NCBI GenBank assembly: GCA_910577465.1 | Contig: CAJTMM010000018.1 | Location: forward strand, 1 to 50,970 | Source: an uncultured Muribaculaceae bacterium | Lineage (GTDB): Bacteria > Bacteroidota > Bacteroidia > Bacteroidales > Muribaculaceae | Direction: 5' to 3' | DNA: 50,970 nucleotides | In this document: in pieces, positions 44,602-50,970 of the stretch | Layout of the letters: each line of letters begins with the position of its first letter | How positions within the stretch are numbered: position 1 is the first letter of the stretch | Translations under genes and position numbers: made by a program | The notes under the pieces: model-generated | Database searches by the model: none | The model's input: the letters and a program-made list of their open reading frames with translations, nothing else | What the model was told of the DNA's origin: nothing

Positions 44602-45615
44602 ATGAAAAATTTCAAAAACATATATCTATTAGCAGGTGCGCTCGCACTCTGCTCCGTAGGATTCGTTTCGTGCGACGATGACGACGAATACGACTTCCCC
44701 GGAACCGACCGCACATTGGTATACGCCAAAGGCTCTACCGCCAACTACAGCGTTTTGGTAAGCCCCATTCTTACATCCTCTGGTGTTGATTTCTCGACCT
44801 ATGCCACAGTCAACAAACGTGCGGCAGGCGACATCCGGGTAACTTATGTAATCGACAATTCGCTCATTGACACTTACAATGATGAAAATGGCACAGACTA
44901 TATCGCTGTACCCGATGAACTCATTCTAATCGAGAATCCCACTCTCGTAATACCCAAAGGTGAAATGCAGTCGGCTGAAGCTTTCAATATCAAGTTGAAT
45001 GACACTCCCGAAAAACTTGCGCTTCTCGACAAGGACAGCCGATACTTAATTCCCGTGCGTTTGGACGAAGCCAACGGTGGTGGCTCAGACATAAGCACAA
45101 GTCTCAACCGGCCAAGCTACATCACCATCGAAGTATCCAATAATGTTATCGCGACAGGCGAGGACACATCCAATGCCGGAACCGAAGTTACCGACTTCAC
45201 CGGCTGGACAGCCACTTGCTCTACAGGCGACGATGTTTCCGCTATGCTCGACGGTAACAAGAACAACTACTTCCAAATCTCATCCGATTCACCATTCGAT
45301 GTAACTGTTGACATGGGCAAGGAGTATAAGTTCGGTGCCATCAAAGGCATGCTCTACGAAATTTACTGGGGCAATTACGGATTTGACAACGGATCATTCC
45401 CCCAAGGTATGACGATTAGTGTATCTACCGATGGTACAAACTGGCTTGAGCTTGGCGAAAACCCTAATGGAGACTCATGGTCAGCCGCAACCAACATCGT
45501 ATTCGCAGGAACCATCACCGCCCGCTACATCAAACTCGGAATCCCCGTAGTAAGCAGCTATTATGGCACATCGGCAGAATTCAACTGTGGTCTGTTCACA
45601 ATCTTTGAGAAATAA
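44602..45615 (+). CDS. DUF1735 and discoidin-like surface lipoprotein
   Basis: 337 residues. The lipoprotein signal ends GFVSC (C24) and is followed by DDDDEYD, a strong acidic surface-export signal of Bacteroidetes. Residues about 35-160 resemble the DUF1735 (BT_3987-like N-terminal) domain. Residues about 185-335 resemble an F5/8 type C (discoidin) carbohydrate-binding domain with TAMLDGN-like (SAMLDGNKNNYF), ISVSTDGTNWLELG and ARYIKLGI blocks. It probably presents or binds glycan next to the SusCD complex. The stop overlaps an upstream in-frame ATG of the next gene. Confidence 0.85.
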   Translation: MKNFKNIYLLAGALALCSVGFVSCDDDDEYDFPGTDRTLVYAKGSTANYSVLVSPILTSSGVDFSTYATVNKRAAGDIRVTYVIDNSLIDTYNDENGTDYIAVPDELILIENPTLVIPKGEMQSAEAFNIKLNDTPEKLALLDKDSRYLIPVRLDEANGGGSDISTSLNRPSYITIEVSNNVIATGEDTSNAGTEVTDFTGWTATCSTGDDVSAMLDGNKNNYFQISSDSPFDVTVDMGKEYKFGAIKGMLYEIYWGNYGFDNGSFPQGMTISVSTDGTNWLELGENPNGDSWSAATNIVFAGTITARYIKLGIPVVSSYYGTSAEFNCGLFTIFEK

Positions 45616-45635
45616 TGCTTAACATTAGAATCAAC

Positions 45636-46859
45636 ATGAAAAAATATATTTTAGGATCATTGGCAGCCGCTTCGCTTATCTTGGGGGGCTGCTCCAACGG
45701 TGAAGAGTTCAACGATGCCGTATTCATCACCGGCACATTGACCACCAACACCATCCGTGTAGCGGTAGACGGTGTATCGCATACTGCTTTCACGGTTACG
45801 TCCTCAGCCAAGGCGGCAAGCGACATCAAAATTGAGGTCGCTGCCGCGCCCGAACTGCTCGACGAGTACAACAAGAAGAATCAACGCAACTTCCAGGTTC
45901 CTCCCGTTGACGCTTACACTCTCGAAGACGGAATTGTCACCATCAAATCCGGTTCCAACGTATCCTCTCAGGCATCGCTCGTTACCGATGGCGATAAACT
46001 TGCTGAAGGCATCAGCTACTGTCTCCCCATCACCATCAAGGAAATAAGTGGTGCAGGACTGGACATCATGGAATCGTCACGTACCGCCTATGTGATGTTT
46101 ACAAAGGTTATCAACATCAAGGCTGCAAATCTGGCTCGCCGCGGTGGTTTTAACGTTCCCCAATTCTGGGAAGTAAACAACCCCAACTCGCCCGTTAAGG
46201 CTCTTGGTGAGATGACCCTCGAAATGAAGGTGCTTCCTGTTGCTTTCGGTACTAATCCCCGCAATGGAAATGACATCAGCTCACTCTGCGGTTGTGAGGA
46301 AAACTTCCTCTTCCGTTTCGGTGACGGTGCCGGACAGCCCACCAACCAGCTTCAGCTTGCCCCCGGTAAGATTGGTACCGACCCATCCGACCCCAACAAG
46401 AACCCCAACTACGGATTCAAGGTAACCGACAAACTCTTCGAAACCGGTCACTGGTTGCATTTCGCTGCCGTTTACGATGGATCTACTCTGAAAATCTACC
46501 TCGATGGCGAGCAGATTTACAATGTGAACACCAAGGGAGGTATCGTGAACCTGTCACGTGCCTACGACGGTCACACTTGGGAAGATGGTTTCTCTATCGG
46601 TCGTTCGGCTGGCTACGCACGTTACTTCAACGGTTACATCTCGGAATGTCGCGTATGGAACGTAGCCCGCACTCTCGACGAACTCAACGCCGGTATCTGC
46701 TACGTTGACCCCACTACCGACGGTCTTGTAGCCTACTGGCGATTCAACGGCGAGACACAGGACGCCAACGGTACCGTACGTGACGAGACAGGTCATGGCT
46801 ACGATGCAGTTCCTTTCGGAAGCGTAACCTACGTTGACAATCAGAAATGTCCGTACTAA
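45636..46859 (+). CDS. DUF1735 and LamG-like surface lipoprotein
   Basis: 407 residues starting MKKYILGSL. The lipoprotein signal ends LILGGC with C19. A DUF1735-like domain covers about 25-165. The C-terminal part resembles a laminin-G/concanavalin-type domain, with HWLHFAAVYDGSTLKIYLDG, FNGYISECRVWNVART and GLVAYWRFNGE. Such pairs of DUF1735 lipoproteins are known in loci that process N-glycans, where they bind the sugar at the surface. ATG 45615 is an alternative that overlaps the previous stop. A terminator follows the gene, closing the operon. Confidence 0.85.
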   Translation: MKKYILGSLAAASLILGGCSNGEEFNDAVFITGTLTTNTIRVAVDGVSHTAFTVTSSAKAASDIKIEVAAAPELLDEYNKKNQRNFQVPPVDAYTLEDGIVTIKSGSNVSSQASLVTDGDKLAEGISYCLPITIKEISGAGLDIMESSRTAYVMFTKVINIKAANLARRGGFNVPQFWEVNNPNSPVKALGEMTLEMKVLPVAFGTNPRNGNDISSLCGCEENFLFRFGDGAGQPTNQLQLAPGKIGTDPSDPNKNPNYGFKVTDKLFETGHWLHFAAVYDGSTLKIYLDGEQIYNVNTKGGIVNLSRAYDGHTWEDGFSIGRSAGYARYFNGYISECRVWNVARTLDELNAGICYVDPTTDGLVAYWRFNGETQDANGTVRDETGHGYDAVPFGSVTYVDNQKCPY

Positions 46860-46953
46860 TCCCTGACCCTAAAAAGTGTTACCGAAAGATTTCAACTTGA
46901 AATCTACGAAACGACCAACTTTTTAACTTCATAATAAATTTACCCAACCCGGA

Positions 46954-46985
46954 GGGGGCGTGCCAGTGATGGTCCGCCCCTTTCA
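46954..46985 (+). terminator. Terminator of the glycan utilisation operon
   Basis: GGGGCG (46955-46960) pairs with CGCCCC (46975-46980), and an inner stem (46962-46965 with 46970-46973) closes a GTGA loop. TTTCATTTATT follows. No other terminator is seen between susC and here. Confidence 0.75.
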
Positions 46986-47020
46986 TTTATTCCCCACCTC
47001 CACAAAAATTTTGACACCGA

Positions 47021-47053
47021 TTGCCTATATTTCAGAATATATCGTTATCTTTG
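47021..47053 (+). promoter_or_regulatory. Promoter of the HipB-like regulator
   Basis: TTG at 47021-47023, 22-base spacer, TATCTTTG at 47046-47053, 43 bases before the ATG at 47097. Confidence 0.65.
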
Positions 47054-47096
47054 TAACAAACATTATTTTATTCATAGCATACTAAAAACACCATTA

Positions 47097-47411
47097 ATGA
47101 ATAATATAATATCAATTAATATCGCCAACCCACATGACATAGCCTTGCAGATAGCATCACGGGTGAAGTCACGTCGGCTCGAACTGAATCTGACGCAAGA
47201 AGGCATTGCATTGAGGGCAGGAGTCAAATTTGCCACTTACCGCAGGTTTGAGCAGACTGGCGAGATATCGCTGAAAGGATTGCTGCGCATAGGCTTCGCC
47301 TTGGACGCGCTATCGGATTTTGACACACTTTTCGCCCAACGACGCTATCAGACACTCGACGACGTACTGAACGAACAAACCATCACCCGCAAAAGAGGAA
47401 AAAGAAAATGA
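47097..47411 (+). CDS. XRE/HipB-like DNA-binding protein
   Basis: 104 residues with one helix-turn-helix of the lambda-repressor type (about 17-70: IASRVKSRRLELNLTQEGIA, then LRAGVKFATYRRFEQTGEIS, LKGLLRIGFAL) and a basic tail (RKRGKRK). This form is usually the antitoxin-like first gene of a hipBA pair, but here a terminator follows 37 bases later and no HipA is present. It may have been stranded by loss of its partner or may act alone. Its operator could include the A/T-rich leader before its ATG. Confidence 0.82.
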   Translation: MNNIISINIANPHDIALQIASRVKSRRLELNLTQEGIALRAGVKFATYRRFEQTGEISLKGLLRIGFALDALSDFDTLFAQRRYQTLDDVLNEQTITRKRGKRK

Positions 47412-47447
47412 AAAGCATCAATAAAATCGAATACATAATATAACCTT

Positions 47448-47482
47448 TACCCCCCGTTGAACTCAATGGGGGTATTTTTTTC
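47448..47482 (+). terminator. Terminator after the HipB-like gene
   Basis: TACCCCC (47448-47454) pairs with GGGGGTA (47468-47474), followed by a run of seven or more T residues. Confidence 0.85.
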
Positions 47483-47524
47483 CATCAAAAGTGCATATTC
47501 GCATACTATTCCTCTCCACACCCG

Positions 47525-47630
47525 CTATCTTTGTACCCGCAAGCCACAGCTCCCTATTTTCCAATTCCGAGCTATTAAGTAATTTCACCCCATCACGTGT
47601 TATATCAATAACCGCGATTAAGTAACTTTG
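47525..47630 (+). promoter_or_regulatory. Two tandem -7 boxes before the DUF1573 gene
   Basis: TATCTTTG at 47525-47532 and TAACTTTG at 47623-47630. Neither has a clear TTG at 19-22 bases. The second box ends 5 bases before the ATG, so a message started there would be leaderless; the first would leave about 100 bases of leader. Confidence 0.45.
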
Positions 47631-47635
47631 CTATC

Positions 47636-48373
47636 ATGAATAAACTACGTCACATTATCACCGTCGTGCTATGTGCCATCACCATAACATCCATAGCACA
47701 GACGCCCAATAAATCAGTAAAATTCGATGAGATAATCCACGATTTCGGCACCATCGACGAAACCGCGGGTAAAGTATCGCACCGCTTCCGCTTCACCAAC
47801 GTAGGCAGCGAACCCGTAGTGATGCTATATGCACGCGCCGGATGCGGATGCGTCCATGCCGACATCCCCAAGCAACCCATCCAACCCGGCAAGACAGGCA
47901 TTGTGACCGTGACATTCGACCCCAACTACCGTCCCGGACACTTCAGCAAAGAGATAGCCCTGGTGAGCGACGGCAAAAAATTCAACCGCATTTGGGTAAA
48001 GGGCGACGTAAAACCCGGCAAGCACCCCATCAAGGAAAACTTCCGCTACGAATTCGGCCACGGACTCTACATGAACTTCAAGCGCATGGTATTCGGCACC
48101 ATCAAGGAAGGGGAGGAAAAGACCATGAAGCTGAAATTTGCCAACGACTATCAGATCACCATGCAGCTCACATTCGAGATTGAGAAACCCGACCCCGACT
48201 TCACCGTAGTGATACCCACCGGACATATACTGCATCCCGAAGGCGACGGCATGATGCCCATTACCGTACGCGTCAACAAAGCATTCACCGGCGAGCGCAC
48301 CGTCAACCTCATCCCCATAGCCAACGGCTACCGCCTATCCCCCCTCCCCATCGTAGTCCAATCCCGCCAATAA
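47636..48373 (+). CDS. DUF1573 secreted protein
   Basis: 245 residues with a signal peptide (1-22, ending TSIAQ). The first half is a DUF1573 immunoglobulin-like domain (FDEIIHDFGTIDETAGKVSHRF, then FTNVGSEPVVMLYARAGCGC and PGKTGIVTVTFDPNYRPGHF, each seen as short blocks). The AGCGC cysteines are characteristic. The second half looks like another beta-sandwich. The family is abundant in Bacteroidetes envelopes and its function is undefined. It is not part of the glycan operon, since a terminator intervenes. Confidence 0.85.
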   Translation: MNKLRHIITVVLCAITITSIAQTPNKSVKFDEIIHDFGTIDETAGKVSHRFRFTNVGSEPVVMLYARAGCGCVHADIPKQPIQPGKTGIVTVTFDPNYRPGHFSKEIALVSDGKKFNRIWVKGDVKPGKHPIKENFRYEFGHGLYMNFKRMVFGTIKEGEEKTMKLKFANDYQITMQLTFEIEKPDPDFTVVIPTGHILHPEGDGMMPITVRVNKAFTGERTVNLIPIANGYRLSPLPIVVQSRQ

Positions 48374-48387
48374 CCCCATCCCCCATT

Positions 48388-48465
48388 CCTAATTCTTGCT
48401 CCGCAAGCGTCCTTCGGACGATAACCTAATTCCTAATTCCTAATTCCTCATTCCTAATTCTAATT
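48388..48465. repeat. CCTAATT heptamer repeats with two small hairpins
   Basis: One CCTAATT at 48388-48394 is followed by two 5-bp hairpins (48395-48407 and 48408-48420, each with a 3-base loop). Then come four further CCTAATT units and one CCTCATT between 48425 and 48459, and a partial unit to 48465. The array ends 6 bases before the GH3 ATG, so it forms that gene's leader. Confidence 0.75.
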
Positions 48466-48471
48466 CCCCCC

Positions 48472-50817
48472 ATGTCCCGACTAATCTCCATAGCCATCAC
48501 AGCCCTACTGGCACTCACCGCATTCGCCCGCACCGAAAAAGGCGACTACCTCAACCCCAATCTTCCCACCGACGCCCGTGTGACCGACCTCCTCAGCCGC
48601 ATGACCGTCGAAGAGAAAGCAGGACAACTCCTTTGCCCCCTCGGATGGGAGATGTACTCCATCAAAAGCCCCAATCGCGTGGAAGTCTCCGACACCTTCC
48701 GTCGGCTCATCGACACACGCCACGCCGGTATGCTGTGGGCGGTATACCGTGCTGACCCCTGGACACGCAAGACTCTCGACAACGGTCTGAACCCGCGCCT
48801 TGCAGCCATGGCAGGAAACGCACTGCAGAAATACGTGATTGACCACACCCGGCTCGGCATACCCATGTTCATTGCCGAGGAAGCGCCCCACGGACACATG
48901 GCTATCGGAGCCACCGTATTCCCCACAGGCATAGGCATGGCAGCCACTTGGAACCCCGCTCTCATCCAATCCGTCGGCTCCGTCATTGGCACCGAAGTTC
49001 GCAACCAAGGCGCACACATAAGCTACGGACCGGTACTCGACCTCTCGCGCGATTCCCGTTGGAGCCGTGTAGAGGAAACTATGGGCGAAGACCCTGTACT
49101 CGCAGGGACACTTGGCGCGGCAATGGTGCGCGGTCTCGGCGGCGGCGACCTCTCACGCCCCGCATCCACCATAGCCACACTCAAGCACTTCCTCGCCTAC
49201 GCCGTGCCCGAAGGCGGTCAGAACGGCAACTTCTCTACCGTTGGACAGCGCGACCTGCTGCAAAACTTCCTCCCGCCGTTCCACGATGCCGTCAACGCCG
49301 GCGCACTCTCCATCATGACATCCTACAACTCCATCGACGGCGTCCCCTGCACCGCCAACGGATCACTGCTCAACGACATGCTCCGCGACGACTGGAAATT
49401 CCGCGGCTTCACCGTGTCCGACCTTTACAGCATCGAAGGACTCTACGAGACTCACCACGTTGCGCCGACCATAACCGATGCCGCCGCCATGGCACTCAAT
49501 GCCGGTGTCGACGTTGACCTCGGCGGCGACGCCTACATGAACCTCGTCAATGCAGTGAAAACCGGACGCGTCAGCATGGCGGACCTCGACCAAGCCGTGG
49601 CACGCGTACTCCGGTTGAAATTTGACATGGGACTATTCGAGAACCCCTACGTCGACCCCGACCGCGCGGCAAGCACCGTACGCTCCGACGCACACCGCCG
49701 TGTGGCACTCGACGTGGCACGCCAGTCCATCACACTCCTTGAAAACAAAAACGCTACCCTGCCGCTCGACCCCGCCAAAGTGCGCGTGGCAGTAGTAGGA
49801 CCCAACGCCGACAACGCCTATAATATGCTCGGCGACTACACCGCACCGCAGGAACAGGGCAACGTGAAAACCGTGCTCCATGGCATACTCAGCCATCTGC
49901 CCGCCGACCGCGTCGAATACGTCAAAGGTTGCGCCATCCGCGACACCGCATCGGCAGACATACCCGCAGCCGTTCAGGCAGCGCTCCGCGCCGACGTGGT
50001 GGTGGCAGTCGTCGGAGGTTCCAGCGCACGCGACTTCAAGACATCATACATCGAGACCGGAGCCGCCGTCGTCGACGAGACATCACTCTCCGACATGGAG
50101 TCGGGCGAAGGCTATGACCGCGCCACACTCACACTCCTCGGCAAGCAGCAGCAACTTCTCGAAGCCCTCAAAGCCACAGGCAGACCGCTCGTGGTAGTCT
50201 ACATCGAAGGTCGGCCACTCGAAAAAGGATGGAGCGCCGACAACGCCGACGCCCTGCTCACCGCCTATTATCCCGGACAGGAAGGCGGCACAGCCATAGC
50301 CGACGTACTCTTCGGCACATACAACCCCGCCGGACGTCTGCCATTCACCGTTCCCCGTTCCGTTGGACAGATTCCCATCTACTACAACAAACGCGCACCC
50401 AAATACCACGACTACGTAGACCTCGCCGCCACACCGCAATACCCGTTCGGTCACGGACTCAGCTACACCGACTTCAGCTATTCCGACCTCAAAGTCACAT
50501 ACTCACCCGACGGTATGCCCCGGAGCGTATCATGCAAAGTCACCAATACCGGCACACGCGACGGAGAGGAAGTCGTGCAACTGTACCTTCACGACCAAGT
50601 CGCCTCCACCGTCCAGCCCCTCATGCAGCTCCGCGCATTCAGCCGCGTATCCCTGAAGAAAGGCGAGACCGCTACCGTAAGCTTTCCCCTCACCGCCGCC
50701 GACTTTCAGATTATAGGCACCGACTACAAACCCATAGTCGAGCCCGGCGACTGGGACCTCATGATAGGCTCCTCATCAGCCGACATACGCCTCACCACCA
50801 TCCTCACCATCAAATAA
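48472..50817 (+). CDS. GH3 glycoside hydrolase, beta-glucosidase (BglX) type
   Basis: 781 residues. The signal peptide (1-19) ends ALTAFA. GH3 N-terminal barrel: GIPMFIAEEAPHGHMAIGAT, GPVLDLSRDSRWSRVEET, LKHFLAYAVPEGG and the nucleophile D317 in GFTVSDLYS. The alpha/beta C-terminal domain carries SGEGYDR, where the acid/base Glu is expected, and GRLPFTVPRS. A fibronectin-III-like end (GLSYTDFSYSDL, then GEEVVQLYLHDQV) completes the BglX layout. Likely removes beta-linked sugars (glucose or xylose type) from oligosaccharides in the periplasm. Its position beyond the regulator and DUF1573 genes makes a link to the GH18 locus possible but unproven. Confidence 0.9.
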   Translation: MSRLISIAITALLALTAFARTEKGDYLNPNLPTDARVTDLLSRMTVEEKAGQLLCPLGWEMYSIKSPNRVEVSDTFRRLIDTRHAGMLWAVYRADPWTRKTLDNGLNPRLAAMAGNALQKYVIDHTRLGIPMFIAEEAPHGHMAIGATVFPTGIGMAATWNPALIQSVGSVIGTEVRNQGAHISYGPVLDLSRDSRWSRVEETMGEDPVLAGTLGAAMVRGLGGGDLSRPASTIATLKHFLAYAVPEGGQNGNFSTVGQRDLLQNFLPPFHDAVNAGALSIMTSYNSIDGVPCTANGSLLNDMLRDDWKFRGFTVSDLYSIEGLYETHHVAPTITDAAAMALNAGVDVDLGGDAYMNLVNAVKTGRVSMADLDQAVARVLRLKFDMGLFENPYVDPDRAASTVRSDAHRRVALDVARQSITLLENKNATLPLDPAKVRVAVVGPNADNAYNMLGDYTAPQEQGNVKTVLHGILSHLPADRVEYVKGCAIRDTASADIPAAVQAALRADVVVAVVGGSSARDFKTSYIETGAAVVDETSLSDMESGEGYDRATLTLLGKQQQLLEALKATGRPLVVVYIEGRPLEKGWSADNADALLTAYYPGQEGGTAIADVLFGTYNPAGRLPFTVPRSVGQIPIYYNKRAPKYHDYVDLAATPQYPFGHGLSYTDFSYSDLKVTYSPDGMPRSVSCKVTNTGTRDGEEVVQLYLHDQVASTVQPLMQLRAFSRVSLKKGETATVSFPLTAADFQIIGTDYKPIVEPGDWDLMIGSSSADIRLTTILTIK

Positions 50818-50819
50818 CG

Positions 50820-50925
50820 CCCCCCGCAACAACGACCCCTAATAACGACCCCCCTCAACAACGACCCCTTCAATAACTAAACCCCTCAATAACCACCCCC
50901 TTAAATAACGAAAAACCTTTAACTT
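50820..50925. repeat. Degenerate C-rich tandem repeat after the GH3 gene
   Basis: A unit of roughly 17-18 bases, AACNACCCCYTNAATAAC-like, recurs about five or six times with variable edges (ACGACCCC at about 50834, 50848 and 50864; CAATAAC at about 50871 and 50886). Strongly C-rich on the plus strand with regular AAC/TAA steps. No gene. Confidence 0.5.
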
Positions 50926-50937
50926 CATAACCACCGA

Positions 50938-50970
50938 CCGGTGCCCGGCCCCCAACATCCGGCGCACCGG
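50938..50970. terminator. Hairpin at the window edge
   Basis: CCGGTGC (50938-50944) pairs with GCACCGG (50964-50970), and an inner CCGG/CCGG pairing adds to the stem. The window ends here, so a T-run cannot be checked. It may end the GH3 transcript. Confidence 0.45.

Noticed and set aside
48388..48471. Heptamer array as a CRISPR
   Set aside because: The units are 7 bases and contiguous, without spacers of uniform length.

Overview
The window reads as a chromosome segment of a gut-type Bacteroidales, most likely Muribaculaceae-like. The genus is inferred from gene style, not proven. Evidence for the phylum: a glycine decarboxylase split into two P subunits, an ECF sigma/FecR/SusC/SusD carbohydrate locus, lipoproteins with acidic residues after the lipid-anchored cysteine, a Bacteroidetes-type serine palmitoyltransferase, a lipoprotein TamA homologue (TamL), and repeated promoter -7 boxes of the form TAnnTTTG, several with a TTG 19-22 bases upstream. 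Shine-Dalgarno sites are mostly absent, as expected.

Layout. (1) 25-6745: a forward cluster of lipoate-protein ligase, gcvT, gcvH, gcvPA, gcvPB and dihydrolipoamide dehydrogenase, the whole glycine cleavage system plus the enzyme that lipoylates it. A 195-base inverted-repeat element follows, then a family 2 glycosyltransferase. (2) 8085-12466: slyD, a low-molecular-weight tyrosine phosphatase directly behind lpxB on the minus strand, and a divergent MsbA-type ABC exporter, so lipid A synthesis and probable lipid A export share a 162-base divergent promoter region. (3) About 12.5-23.0 kb: a visibly AT-richer accessory block of mostly unrecognised genes. It holds a WG-motif protein, a PD-(D/E)XK nuclease-like protein, two unknowns with a near-identical 43-base leader, a short DprA-like protein, a WYL regulator, an unknown overlapping it, a standalone FtsZ C-terminal-like domain, a secreted LRR/transglutaminase protein and a polyvalent kinase-like protein. 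It ends at the 3' side of tRNA-Arg(UCU). No integrase is visible.

(4) 23.1-36.5 kb: housekeeping genes, namely tRNA-Arg, dapA, two thioredoxins, an AspT/YidE-type transporter, TamL, a phosphoglycolate phosphatase-like HAD, serine palmitoyltransferase, a pRiA4b-ORF3-like protein, ruvX, def, ettA and purB. (5) 36.8-46.9 kb: a polysaccharide utilisation locus. An ECF sigma factor and FecR anti-sigma precede a SusC transporter with an N-terminal STN signalling domain, SusD, a GH18 lipoprotein with an intact DxxDxDxE motif, and two DUF1735 surface lipoproteins (one with a discoidin-like, one with a LamG-like domain). The composition resembles N-glycan or other GlcNAc-containing glycan loci. (6) 47.1-50.8 kb: an orphan HipB-like regulator, a DUF1573 protein and a GH3 glycosidase, with simple-sequence repeats on both sides of the GH3 gene.

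Most likely places for something undescribed: the DprA-like/WYL/unknown cassette, the FtsZ-C-like protein, the two unknown genes with the duplicated leader, and two non-coding transcription units (about 12.60-12.72 kb and 34.90-35.03 kb).
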